This document shows positions 23,701 through 31,872 of a stretch of 64,000 nucleotides of DNA, piece by piece (position 1 is the first letter of the stretch; each line of letters opens with the position of its first letter). Made by a program: the position numbers and the translations under genes. The stretch lies in assembly GCA_047967505.1 (NCBI GenBank), contig CM106541.1; one strand, written 5' to 3'. Source of the stretch: Dipteris shenzhenensis (lineage: Eukaryota; Polypodiophyta; Polypodiopsida; Gleicheniales). The notes under the pieces were generated by a model that was not told the DNA's origin, did no database searches, and saw only the letters and a list, made by a program, of their open reading frames with translations.

Positions 23701-26700
23701 GACTCTTTCAGTCTGGCCATCTGATTCTGGGTGGTAAGCTGAACTGAACAGTAGAGTTGTACCCAAAGATTCGAACAGTGAAATCCAAAAGTGACTGGTA
23801 AACTTAGGATCTCTGTCGGATATGATATTCTTGGGTAATCCATGGTGTCGGAAGATGTGTTGTATAAAGAGTTTGGCTATGTCCGGGGCGTGTGCACTGC
23901 TTTTGCAAGCAACAAAGTGTGCCATTTTGGACAAGCGATCAACAATTACCATAATCTGAGTATTACCTCGGGAAGATTGTGGTAGTGTTGTAATGAAATC
24001 CATGGAAATACTTTCCCACCTTTCAGTTGGAACTGGAAGAGGCTGAAGAAGTCCTGTTGGAAGTCATCGGCTTGCTTTCATTTGTTGACAAGATAAGCAA
24101 GATGTAATCATTTTGATGACGTCACTTTTCATCTGAGGCCAGTAGTATGTTGCACTGAGTAACCGATAAGTCTTATTGATGCCTGGATGGGCAGCATAAG
24201 GAACTACATCATGCTCTTTTAACAAAAGACGTCGAACATCCTTGTCATGTGGTACACAGACGCGATCTTGATAATACAGAAGGTCGTCCGTATAAGAATA
24301 GGATGAGAAAATCTTTTGTTCGGAAGTCGAAGGTTGATCTTTTGAAAGAACCTGTACTGCGGTGCCGAAGTCTTTATCATTGAAATACTTTCCTTTGAAT
24401 GAATTCGGAACATCCACAGATAATGTAGAGATTACCATGGCTGATGCTAGAGGTAACCTGCTGAGAGCATCTGCAACTACATTGCGTAGTCCTGGTATGT
24501 ACTCAATGGTCATGTGAAAGTTGGCCAAAAACTCAACCCAGCGTGCTTGTCGAGCGTTCATGACTGGCTGAGTAAAGATGTACTTTAAAGAGTGATGGTC
24601 TGTTTTGACCACAGAGTCGGCACCCATGAGATAATGTTTCCAAGAGCGATAAGCATGTACAACAGCAAGAAACTCCTTATCATAAACCGGATATCGGGTT
24701 TGGATATCAGAATGTTTATGGCTGTCAAAAGCAATAACTCTGCCTTCTTGCATCAAGACTGCTCCTGTAGCGATGTCGGAAGCGTCGGTCATAACCTCAA
24801 ACGGAAGGTTTGGGTCAGCAATAGCCATAACTGGTGTGGTAGTGAGTGCTTGCTTGAGTTGTTGGAAACTATATTCTGTTTCGGGAAGCCACGGAAAAAT
24901 TGCTGTGCTTTTCAATAATTCGGGCATAGGAGCTGCGATTTCGGAAAACTGATAGACCTTTGTATGGTAAAAGTTTGCCAATCCGAGAAAAGAGCGGACA
25001 TCATGAACATTCTTAGGAGTAGGCCAGTTTCGGATTACCTCGACCTTCTTGGGATCCACAGAGATGCCTTGAGCCGAAATAACATGTCCCAAATATTCGA
25101 GTTGGGTCTTGAAGAACTCACTCTTCTCAATGTTGATGTAGAGAGAATTTGCGCGGAGAACTTCAAAAACTTGGTGAAGATGTTGTTTGTGCTCAAGTAG
25201 GGATCTGCTGAAAACGAGGATGTCATCGAGGTAAACGATGACGAACTTATCGAGGAAAGGCCTGAAGATGTCGTTCATTAATGTCATGAATGTGGCCGGG
25301 GCATTGTTTAACCCAAAAGGCATGACCAAACATTCATAGTGTCCATACTTTGTTCGAAAAGCTGTCTTGTACTCATCACCTTCTCGTATGCGAATTTGAT
25401 GATAACCTGAACGAAGATCAATCTTGGAGAATTGTGTTGCATGTACAGAGGATTCCGCTCCGCTCTAGTCCTTTTCTTTTCTTTTCATTGTTACATCCAG
25501 ATGTATTTGATTATGTATGATCAGACTTAGGGTTCAGCACGGGTGATGATGCTCGTTTCAGTAGCTCCACCCTTACCCTGATTTGTATCAGGTTTTCTTT
25601 CAGTCTCATAGACCCATCGGTCTTCCGAAGACTCTAATAAAATTTCTTTCTTTCTTCTTTCTCTCTCTCTGTCTCTCTTCTCAGTTAGCATCCGCACTTT
25701 TGCACCTGGTAGCTGGTATAACAATAACTAGTGAGAGACTAATCTAAGCTTCATGCTGGTAATAACAGCTGAAGTGGATCCCTTTGGGCTTTGATACATG
25801 TTAGAGACAAGAGGGCAGCATGCACATCACTACCACCATAGCGGAAGAATGGGTTCTCATAGATCCTCTCTCTGCACGTGTGCACAAGTATTGAATAGAC
25901 AACACTTAGATCTGGAATAAGACAGCAAAGTAGGCAAGTTCAATCATTTAGCTGTCCGACGTACAAGCTTAGATGGCCAAAAAGAGAATCAATCTCTAGA
26001 CCTGCTGAAATTCCTCACTGCTGTGGGCCTTTAATAGGCTTCAGTGGTGGCTGACAGAATGGGCAAAAGTGCCCCCTTAATGCAGGGCAGTCTGCCTCCC
26101 CCCTTCTTCAAACAGTCCCACCAAGGACATACATACAAGACCCCTCCATGGGCTTGTAACCCTTAAAACCTATCATGAGTACATGTTGTTCCCTTTGTTT
26201 GGGCATGCATCTCTGCCCATATAGCAACCATTTGCTGCCCATATGGAAGACCTGGTGGTGAGGCTTACGTGTGGGGCATTATGACAAGCACCACCTCCAG
26301 GGGCAGACCCTCTTTTTGCAAACAGCCCCTGCGGGATGTACACATGCAAGTGCCAAGAAGCCCCTGCAAGATGAACATGTGAAGCAGAAAGGACAGTGGA
26401 GGAGCAGCAGCACTTGAACCTAGGAGCAGAAATACTTGTTATTCAGCACAACGGGGGGCGAGGGGGGGGGGGCGCAGAGAGGGGAAGGTTGGCATTGGCA
26501 AAGGGGTGGGGGGGAGAGGGAGATGAGGACTAATGTATGTATTTTCACAGAGAGAGAGAGAAAGAGAGAGAGAGAGAGGGAGGTGTTTTATTTTTTTTGC
26601 AGGACTAATTGTGACTCGTTATGAACCCTTCTTTACTATGGCAGAGAGTGTTGGGTGAAAGCCTTCTTGTGGTAAGGAAGATTGAGAATGTTCAAACGGG

Positions 26701-26755
26701 ACCCAACAATCGCCCAAAGCTTGCATGTGTGATATCAGAATGTGGGGAAATGTGA
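5705..26755 (+). CDS. CYP22: Cyclophilin H-type peptidyl-prolyl cis-trans isomerase (PPIH/CYP22), 7 exons
   Basis: Exons: 5705-5856, 5999-6022, 6137-6224, 6306-6398, 6746-6778, 6885-6941, 26645-26755. All six introns are GT-AG, and the joined frame is 558 bases (185 residues plus TGA). The protein is a single cyclophilin domain. After a short N-terminus come [19 protein letters not shown] (21-39), [16 protein letters not shown] (71-86), [16 protein letters not shown] (119-134), [12 protein letters not shown] (138-149) and a [13 protein letters not shown] tail. Residues matching CypA Arg55, Phe60, Met61, Gln63, Phe113, Trp121 and His126 are present. The CDWLDxKHVVFG and C-terminal GPNN segments are diagnostic of cyclophilin H, which in other eukaryotes binds PRPF4 in the U4/U6.U5 tri-snRNP. 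Role here is inferred from family. Odd points: a 24-base exon 2 and a 19.7-kb last intron full of transposons. Nothing suggests a pseudogene. Confidence 0.93.
7485..7552. repeat. Short tandem duplication in intron 6
   Basis: The block GGGCTTATATAGCCCAGCTT with the following GGGCTGGAGAAGTGGACC occurs twice in a row, with two base differences, just before the left LTR of the intronic Gypsy element. GGGCTTATATAGCCC is itself palindromic. Confidence 0.75.
7615..8087 (+). repeat. Left LTR of the intronic Gypsy element
   Basis: About 470 bases, starting TGTTACGCTC. It aligns base for base with 21477-21779 for its first 300 bases with scattered substitutions. The 3' boundary is set by the adjacent primer-binding site TGGTATTAGAGCG at 8088 and is uncertain by a few bases, because the other copy is truncated. 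Confidence 0.8.
8088..8104 (+). other. Primer-binding site, initiator tRNA-Met type
   Basis: TGGTATTAGAGCGTTGG directly after the left LTR closely resembles the complement of the initiator tRNA-Met 3' end (usual TGGTATCAGAGC), with one C-to-T change. Confidence 0.75.
8105..9223 (+). other. Leader region of the intronic Gypsy element
   Basis: About 1.1 kb between primer-binding site and gag. It has only short frames on both strands and no recognised domain. It ends with an A-rich stretch just before the gag start codon at 9224. Treated as untranslated leader of the retrotransposon. Confidence 0.6.
9224..10093 (+). pseudogene. Gypsy gag (Retrotrans_gag domain), interrupted
   Basis: The reading frame from the ATG at 9224 encodes a capsid-type gag. 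Conserved parts are [33 protein letters not shown] and SVAEYIDKF, matching the F.G..D....W / W..F...F...F.P / sv.eY...F pattern of Retrotrans_gag. One in-frame TAG (9818) and a second at 10043 break it. The gag-only element inserted at 10094 cuts the gene before any zinc knuckle. Sequence beyond the insertion (19615 onward) no longer reads in frame for long. Non-functional. Confidence 0.8.
10094..10360 (+). repeat. 5' LTR of the gag-only element
   Basis: 267 bases, about 97% like the 3' copy by eye. The main difference is a 14-base segment present only in the 3' copy near 19503. It contains CCTATAAATG (TATA-like) and AATAAAG near the end. Confidence 0.85.
11531..11546 (+). repeat. Target-site duplication of the LINE, left copy
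   Basis: ATAATTGCTCTTGGTT, identical to 18422-18437. It falls within the gag codons of the host element. Confidence 0.95.
11547..12109 (+). promoter_or_regulatory. Polypyrimidine 5' UTR of the LINE
   Basis: About 550 bases that are almost all C and T on this strand. They are broken by recurrent GCGTTGCGC-type islands (near 11602, 11757, 11801, 11868 and 11913), suggesting degenerate tandem subunits. LINE 5' UTRs carry the internal promoter, so that is the likely role by family; no promoter was identified directly. Long open frames on both strands here come from the absence of A and are not genes. Confidence 0.6.
12110..13930 (+). pseudogene. LINE ORF1 (RRM-like DUF4283 plus CCHC knuckle), decayed
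   Basis: The first convincing ATG is at 12110. After a frameshift near 12200, the frame encodes a DUF4283-like domain ([19 protein letters not shown], then [16 protein letters not shown] and [13 protein letters not shown]). A zinc knuckle [14 protein letters not shown] (about 12749-12790) follows. The C-terminal half is rich in Pro and Ser (12959-13520), with further frame after a TAG. Stops at about 12591, 12804, 12944 and 13520 interrupt it. In plant L1 elements this protein binds the element RNA. Product here cannot be made intact. Confidence 0.75.
13927..18292 (+). pseudogene. LINE ORF2 (endonuclease, reverse transcriptase, zf-RVT), decayed
   Basis: From ATG 13927 the endonuclease is recognisable by [49 protein letters not shown] and [10 protein letters not shown] (13927-14695). 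The reverse transcriptase (about 15440-16310) shows [47 protein letters not shown] and the catalytic [11 protein letters not shown] zf-RVT-like zinc region ([15 protein letters not shown], then [15 protein letters not shown]) lies at about 17595-17790. The frame ends at 18292. In-frame stops near 14008, 14920, 15154, 15440, 16308 and 17242 and a frameshift near 15670 disable it. Confidence 0.88.
18422..18437 (+). repeat. Target-site duplication of the LINE, right copy
   Basis: ATAATTGCTCTTGGTT directly after the A tail; identical to 11531-11546. Confidence 0.95.
19330..19609 (+). repeat. 3' LTR of the gag-only element
   Basis: 280 bases, preceded by TTTGTGGGGGGGAA (polypurine tract) and followed by the target duplication AGAAG. 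Ends in canonical CA. Confidence 0.88.
19960..20996 (+). pseudogene. Gypsy reverse transcriptase with internal tandem duplication
   Basis: The Gypsy RT start is clear: [20 protein letters not shown], then [20 protein letters not shown] and [12 protein letters not shown] stop follows at 20332, and the next 231-base segment is present twice in tandem (20338-20568 and 20569-20799). Each copy carries VMPFGLTNA and a version of the catalytic loop. The second copy reads well ([15 protein letters not shown]; YxDD box as FIDD) and continues through [20 protein letters not shown]. It ends at 20996, where sequence jumps to the integrase tail. RNase H is absent. Confidence 0.85.
20338..20799 (+). repeat. 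231-bp tandem duplication inside the Gypsy RT
   Basis: Two copies starting at CCGTATTAGAGC (20338 and 20569), period 231, i.e. 77 codons. The copies differ by many substitutions and by single-base indels that put only the first copy out of frame, so the duplication is not recent. Confidence 0.88.
21000..21309 (+). pseudogene. Gypsy integrase C-terminal fragment
   Basis: A 103-codon open segment with the typical C-terminal integrase pattern: [52 protein letters not shown] and KPTRILD. It joins the RT directly (about 20996), which implies deletion of RNase H, the HHCC zinc region and the catalytic core. No chromodomain follows; the polypurine tract and right LTR come 150 bases later. Confidence 0.8.
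21477..21779 (+). repeat. Right LTR of the intronic Gypsy element, truncated
   Basis: 303 bases homologous to 7615-7930, preceded by the purine tract GAAGAGGGAAGGAA. Similarity stops at GATTTGGGG (21779), so about 170 bases of LTR end are missing and no target duplication can be read. Confidence 0.85.
21780..22459. other. Intron 6 spacer between the two Gypsy elements
   Basis: About 680 bases of unassigned DNA. It includes a short direct repeat ATGAGCTTTGC(C/A) near 22104 and 22131. No TE ends or exon recognised. Confidence 0.5.
22460..22888 (-). repeat. 3' LTR of the antisense Gypsy element
   Basis: On the minus strand it runs from TGTCACGATCTGTGACG (a near-palindromic start) to GATTTCTTACA, 429 bases. 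It is preceded by the polypurine tract GAGTGGGAGGGGA (22889-22901). A TATA-like TATATAAG lies at 22601-22608 (minus). A short direct repeat AAGTGTCCCGTCGAAA occurs twice near 22764-22805. No second LTR was found, so the edges rest on TG/CA ends and the purine tract. Confidence 0.75.
22945..25447 (-). pseudogene. Gypsy pol: RT, RNase H, integrase and chromodomain with one internal stop
   Basis: Reading on the minus strand: RT from [20 protein letters not shown] through [15 protein letters not shown] and the catalytic [14 protein letters not shown]. RNase H follows ([56 protein letters not shown]). Then come the integrase HHCC region (AAHPG..., CLSCQQMK), the core ([44 protein letters not shown]) and the C-terminus ([20 protein letters not shown]). 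It ends with a chromodomain-like tail ([20 protein letters not shown], then DATWQ). The only interruption is a TGA at about 24061-24063 between the zinc region and the core, in the same frame. The product would be about 830 residues. N-terminal RT, protease and gag are missing. Confidence 0.9.
25449..26644. other. Intron 6, final 1.2 kb before exon 7
   Basis: Contains a pyrimidine-rich stretch (25640-25680), unassigned DNA, and G-rich/GA microsatellite DNA (26449-26582, including an (AG)n run). No exon or TE ends recognised. The last bases give a pyrimidine-containing acceptor CTTTACTATGGCAG. Confidence 0.55.
26449..26582. repeat. G-rich and (GA)n low-complexity block
   Basis: Runs of G at 26453-26472 and 26506-26520, followed by GAGA repeats at 26550-26582. 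About 60 bases before exon 7. Confidence 0.85.
26645..26755 (+). CDS. CYP22: Exon 7 (terminal coding exon) of the cyclophilin H gene
   Basis: The acceptor ...TATGGCAG is followed by codons for [16 protein letters not shown], then the conserved [13 protein letters not shown] and ECGEM ending before TGA at 26753. This is exactly the segment missing after exon 6, which stops after the codon for Gly149 at a GTACTG donor (6942). Phase is 0 at both sides, so exon 6 and exon 7 join without loss. The exon sits just after a GA-rich microsatellite block. No competing copy of this exon occurs nearer to exon 6. The 3' UTR follows, with no clear poly(A) signal that I could choose. Confidence 0.93.
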   Translation, partial: RVLGESLLVVRKIENVQTGPNNRPKLACVISECGEM

Positions 26756-28827
26756 TGTGATCCACTTAAATGATGGTGTCAGTATTTATTTTCAAAGCGG
26801 AACGGTCTGCCCTGAAATTTACACCCCTGGGAAGTTTGAAAGAAAATGGAATTTCGCACTGCGTCAGGCCTACACTGCATATTTCAAGAAAGAAAATTGG
26901 TAGAGTTTGTTGGGTTCCTGTGGGAACTTGAATCACTTGCTTTAATTTTCTACTTCCATATTTTGTAAACTAGCTGTGGTAAAATCAAAGATTAGATAGA
27001 AAGCTACGATTGTTCCATAGAGTGCACACACATTTTACAAAATTCTTTACGATATAAAGTATTCAAATCATTTGTTGCCTTTTTCTTACCTGTTGTTGCA
27101 GCTTATTTTCCCATCCTGGACTCCTTTTGCACAGTATTCTTAGTATTTTAAAAAGGAATGTAGTTGGAAAATTAAATTGATTATGAAAGAGAACTTCCTT
27201 TTGATATTCTTGCTTTGAAATATGGATTCTTGTTTCGTTTTGGCTATTCTTGCTTTGAAATATGAATTCGTATTTTCATGTTCTTGAAATCTTTTTGCTG
27301 TCTTAGTGAGTTGCTTCGTGAGCATACTGAAGTCATGAATATGTCTCTCCAGTACAACTGTTGTAAGTGAAAGTGTTTGTACTCTATTGAATCTTTGCTG
27401 TGTAGTGCTAGGCTTGTCATGGCTGAGTCTGACACAGTTTTGAAGAATAGACAAAAAATGAAAATGTTTGTCTGTATATTATGAAGATTACAAAGCGAGA
27501 TATTTAAATTCATCTGGTTTTGGAGGCTAGTGAAACAAGAAAGAACAAATTTTGATGCTCAAGTCAAATGTCTACAAAAAAGCTCTAGGCATGTCTTAAG
27601 CACTTGCTCTTGTGATGTGTTGTGCAATGGTGTTGATCTGCCAGTTAGGAGCCTCTGAATTTAAGGCTTCCAGCTTGTAGAGTAATCAAGTGTAGACTTA
27701 TTTACTGCATGACACACAGCATACAAGTTCTGGTCTGTGCGTTGTTGCTTTCAATTCCAGGTCCTACTCGAATGTCTGAAGTTTTCGGTGTTCTTTTTAA
27801 AGAAAGGGACCTACTCTCAATGGGTGTGGGAAATTCAAGGATTTTGAGGCTTGTGCCTGGATTAGAATGCGTGTTGTACAACCTTGGCACAGTATTCTGT
27901 CAGCTGCTAATTCATGCAACTTCTATCCTCTGGTGTTTCTCTGAATAGCTTCCTTTCTCAGTAGTTTTCTTCAGAGGCAGGCAATGATGTATTTTAAAAT
28001 GCAGGGGCAAGAGCACCTTCTTTTGACAAACGTGTATAGATAGATGCCATACCATGTCATCCCTGCGATGTATGGTTAGTACTGTCCAAGATTTAAGCAT
28101 AGTGACTGGACTTGTTTTGCATGTTATGGAAATTGTTTGGGGGTTTTTCGTCTGTCTTTCTGCCTTCCTGTTGGATAAGGTTTCTTTGTAAATTTATCAT
28201 GTTGATGCTGTTGCTATGTCCTTGGGCATTTGCCTAACAGCTCCCTCTCCAAATATATGTTTTGGGGTTTTCATATTACTCCAGACAAATTGTACAAGCA
28301 TGTAGACTTAAATATGATGCTTAATAGGATTAACAAAGAATATAATCATTCAACTGTTTCAATTAATCCCTTCACCCAAGGATAACGATGTTTCACAGCT
28401 CTCATTACCAATTATGTGTGGCTTACTGTGCCTAACTGTGCCTAACTGTGCAGATTGCCTTTGATAGCTGCTCTAATAAATGGTTTCAGACTGTTAAAAT
28501 GTGGAGTTGGCTGAGATTTTGTGATATTCGCTTCTTTTTCGTGTGTGAGCCTAGGCCTCTCAACCTGTCGAACCATTTTTGGCTTGATAGGTTACTTGAG
28601 TACGTATAGGCATGCTAGAAAGATGAAAATTTGTGTGTACAATGATTGAGATTGTAAGCGGTGTGTTTGATGTTATGGCCTTTGCCCTTCTGTTGTGTAT
28701 AAACAACAATATTTGCATTACTTATGGAAGCCGGTAACACGAGAAGGAATATTGTAGCTTGCATATCAATGCAAGAAGGAATACTTTGGGATATTCTCTC
28801 TAGCTCGTCCTTTGACAAACAATAGAC
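26756..28827. other. 3' UTR and downstream intergenic DNA
   Basis: AT-rich DNA after the cyclophilin stop codon; the first few hundred bases are likely 3' UTR. A direct repeat of TATTCTTGCTTTGAAATATG lies at about 27207 and 27244. Short open frames (for example 27709-27948) lack motifs and I do not call them genes. Confidence 0.5.
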
Positions 28828-28830
28828 TAA

Positions 28831-29299
28831 GGGGCTTAGCACATGGGAAGAAATAGGATGGGAATGGGAAAATGTGGTCCCAGGTGGTCGCATTCGTATT
28901 TCTATCCTATTTCCATCCCACCATGTGCTAACAAAAAAAGAACTAGGTTTAGGTGGAAGAGGACACATGGCATCATTTCAATTGTTTATAAGGTAGGGAC
29001 CTACCATGTGCTAACAAAAAAAGAACTAGGGATGGGTTTAGGTGGAAGAGGACACATGACATCATTTCAATTGTTTAGAAGGTAGGGACAAGCACACATG
29101 TCATCCTTACATGTTTTTGAATCCCTAAAAAAGGGGAACCCATTTTGGTTGCCAGGGTTTAGAGGCCATGGTCGATGATGGAGAAGTGGCTACTCCCATT
29201 CTAATTCCATCCTAGACCACTTGGTCTAGGATGGGAGTAATGATGACAAAAAGATTCCTATCCCAAACCCATGTCAGCCCCATCCATATGCTAAGGCCC
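28831..29299. mobile_element. Tourist-like (PIF/Harbinger) MITE
   Basis: A 469-base element with 16-base terminal inverted repeats, GGGGCTTAGCACATGG at the left and GGGCCTTAGCATATGG (reverse complement of the right end), matching at 14 of 16 positions. It is flanked by the 3-bp direct repeat TAA (28828-28830 and 29300-29302). TAA/TTA duplications and GG-starting ends are typical of Tourist MITEs. Inside are a tandem duplication of about 85 bases (ATGTGCTAACAAAAAAAGAA at about 28922 and 29009) and a hairpin CCTAGACCACTTGGTCTAGG. No coding capacity. Confidence 0.82.
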
Positions 29300-29302
29300 T
29301 AA

Positions 29303-31145
29303 GAATTGACTTTTGTTCTTTGGGAAGCAATCACAAAGAAAATAGGAGTCGTAGGAGGGTTACCAAAAAGCGAGTGGAGAAAAGTGAGTAATCCCAAATT
29401 AGTGAGCGAGACTAAATAGGATGTGACCGAGCAAAGCCTTTCATCTGCCATTTGATTTCTCTAAATCTCATTGGAACAACAAAGCCTTCCTCCTCGTAGT
29501 GTCACATGAGAGTCTTTATAGAGAGAGATCAACATAGTAGCACATAAAATGTGACTGAAAAAAACAGACTACTCGAACTAAAAATTAACACATCGTGCCT
29601 CCCATCCATGCAGAAGTACTTTTTCCATACATTTGAATATCAGATTGCACATCTCCTTCCTTCTCATATATTCACGTTATAGTCATTTTGGACAAAAAGC
29701 ACAAGATCCATCCAAAATAAAGGAGCATACTATACTCCTTCCTCCTCTTATAATCGCATTAAAATCATTATGGATAGAAAATGAAAAAGTAGAAAGTAGA
29801 AAACATGATTCAACAAAACATGTAAATATGCTCATATTTTAGACATGCATATCATGTCTCTCATGCTTGCAGAATAAGATCTTTCATACATATGTTCCTG
29901 AAACATTGAAGCAAAATGAACCATGTGATAGATATGAAGATCCAAAAAGCACATTACATCTGGTGCAACTTCTACCCCATGCATTGCTTACATTATAGGA
30001 GGCTCACATATATTGCCTCCCATGTGTGCAGAAGTATATCCATAATCTCTCGTTACAGAAACCTACAAGGATTTCCATATCTATATTTAATGTAATGAGA
30101 AAAACACAGCAAAAGATCTCTCACATCATATACTAGATGGAAGATGGGTATCGTTTTCCACCAAGAGCTTGGAACAACTCAATCTTTGTAAGAGCTAACT
30201 GGTGCATAAATTGATGCATTGTATCACTCAATACTAGCACCACAATGAACAAAAAGTATGTGTGCTGTTTGTTCTCCATCTTCACCATGATAAACATTAC
30301 GGTATGGTAGCTCGTGAGGATGGGGACTAATACGATAGGAGGAAAGGATCCTCCTCCAAAGCCAACTTCAATCTTCATTGAACCGACACATGAAGTGACG
30401 CCCCTCTCCTTCATGCATGATTCGCTATATGGATGATCATCATGAGAAGGACTTGTGGAATCCAAACGTGGATGCTAACATTGCACGGGTCACTTTCGTC
30501 CATTTTCCTCCCCTGCTCAATGCTAACGACACTTCCCTGCAGGAGAATGAGTTATGAAGCAATAGAAACACCCTCTCCTAGTCACCAAATACTAGTAATA
30601 GATCCCAGAAGACAACAAGGCCTAAATATGCGAGGGTGGTGTAGGAGTTCAGCGGAGGATTGTTCAACCCTCGTTCACGTGTAGTCCTCTTAGCGCCGCC
30701 AACAACGACGGCGGAAAAAGAGAAACAGATAAGAGCTATAGCTTCTCCCCGCAGCGAGCCACAAGTGGAGATTCCCCGTGGTGCAGTAGGAAAGTTTGGA
30801 GAGGTCCCAACCAATGGACAGAAGACAGGATCCATTGAGTCAAACTCCACGAGGAAGGGGGAGTTACAGAGCCAGAAAGAAGCAAATGTGCAGCAGACCG
30901 CCAAGAGCGTCGACGCAATCTCAACATTTGGGCGCAGAGCAAGCATCTACCCAGAGATCAGAACAGCCTCCAACGCAAGAATTACCAATGATGGTGCCGA
31001 CAAAGGGTCCAAGCCAACAAGCACCTGTTAACATCCAAAGAGTACAATCGCAGAATGCAGGGTAATCAATGATTAGAGGTGATTAGGCTTCATGATTTAC
31101 TTTGAACAGTTGCAGCCATGGAGGAAGTATAGTGCAGGCTCAACA
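29303..31145. other. Intergenic DNA, no gene recognised
   Basis: Mostly AT-rich. From about 30640 to 31065 it becomes GC-richer, with open frames on both strands (123 residues on +, 122 on -) that resemble no family I know. This part could be decayed retrotransposon coding DNA, but nothing shows it. Confidence 0.45.
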
Positions 31146-31275
31146 GGGTTTGAGCCACAAATAACCCAAGCAGTTCCAGGCCTCACGGGTTTTGAGCTGC
31201 AAATAGCTCAAGATCGGCCTCGCCACTCCAGGTTTTGAGCCTTGTATACAGGTTCTGAGCCTCAAATGGCTTAGG
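31146..31275. repeat. Short repeats GGTTTTGAGCCNCAAATAGCTCAAG
   Basis: Four degenerate copies of GGTTTTGAGC, most followed by CAAATRRCTCAAG-like sequence, begin near 31146, 31188, 31231 and 31251. The repeat is partly self-complementary (TTGAGC and GCTCAA), so each can fold into a small hairpin. Confidence 0.6.
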
Positions 31276-31321
31276 ACTTGGAGGCACGAGGCTAACACAA
31301 GCGCTATTTGGCGCTCTTATA

Positions 31322-31850
31322 TGGTTAACGACACACAAGGGTGGAACAATAGAGGAGAGATGGAAAGGATAGTAGAGATGCCTTGGAACCTTATCGGCCC
31401 AAGAGCCTTATTAATGTAAAGAAAGGGAGAGTGCAAAAAGGAAAAGGGTTGGCCCTTCCTTCAAAAGGTGACTTGTATAAAAGGCCATATGGTTGACTTT
31501 GGTCTTCACTGTTGTATGCACAAGTTTGGAATACAAGCTCCTGTTCTCTTCCAAGAGTGTCTTTGGGTGTTCTCTTGTTTCATTTGTATTGCCTTTGTGT
31601 TTGCCACTCCATCCCCCTTCACTCTCTTCCTCTCCCTTCCTTCTCCCTCCCTTCTCCCCTCTCTTCTCCCTTCTCCCCCTTCCCTCTTTCTCTTGCGGAA
31701 ACACATTGTAACAATCCGAAAGCTGCTTGAGTGACACATGTGGACGGCTTGTGCCTTGCATTGCTCTCACAAGGAGTAGCTTGGAGTGGAGGCTCCATCG
31801 ACATTCCTTCAAAATCCCAATGACATGTGAGTCACTGTCAAGACTACACA
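31322..31850 (+). repeat. 5' LTR, Athila/Tat-like family
   Basis: Starts TGGTTAACG and ends ACTACACA. Contains TATAAAAG (31476-31483) and homology along its length to 54655-55161. Its last 118 bases match the minus-strand remnant at 44483-44600. The 5' edge is inferred from comparison with the 54.6-kb copy. Confidence 0.7.
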
Positions 31851-31854
31851 TTTT

Positions 31855-31872
31855 TGGCACCGCTGTCGGGGA
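31855..31872 (+). other. Primer-binding site, tRNA-Asp type
   Basis: TGGCACCGCTGTCGGGGA resembles the TGGCGCCGTTGCCGGGGA site used by plant Athila/Tat elements (complement of tRNA-Asp). It lies four bases after the LTR end. Confidence 0.75.

Larger units (their letters stand above)
22460..25448 (-). mobile_element. Chromodomain Ty3/Gypsy retrotransposon (chromovirus-like), 5'-truncated, antisense in intron 6
   Basis: On the minus strand the order is RT (from about 25447), RNase H, integrase, chromodomain, purine tract and a 3' LTR (22888 down to 22460). The coding part is almost intact. The 5' LTR, gag, protease and first part of RT are not present: RT similarity starts abruptly near 25447. 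A minus-strand open frame at 25527-25724 could be leftover leader or gag, but I could not recognise it. It lies antisense to the cyclophilin transcript. Confidence 0.87.
6942..26644 (+). other. Intron 6 of the cyclophilin gene, 19.7 kb, filled with nested transposons
   Basis: Bounded by donor GTACTG after exon 6 and acceptor ATGGCAG before exon 7. It contains a sense-strand Gypsy element (7615-21779) hosting a gag-only LTR element (10094-19609), which hosts a LINE (11547-18421), and an antisense chromodomain Gypsy element (22460-25448). Transposon-derived DNA makes up most of the intron. Non-TE remnants are 6942-7614, 21780-22459 and 25449-26644. The other five introns are 81-347 bases, so the length is due to insertion. 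Confidence 0.9.

Noticed and set aside
24592-25200. Plus-strand frames inside the antisense Gypsy element
   Set aside because: Shadows of the minus-strand pol gene, which has clear RT and RNase H motifs.
26645-26755. Possibility that exon 7 is a retrocopy fragment or pseudogene
   Set aside because: It has a proper acceptor, exact phase match to exon 6, no mutation, and is the only missing piece of the protein.
30578-31065. Overlapping frames of about 122 codons on both strands
   Set aside because: Mutually overlapping, no motif; GC-richer composition alone is not enough to call a gene.
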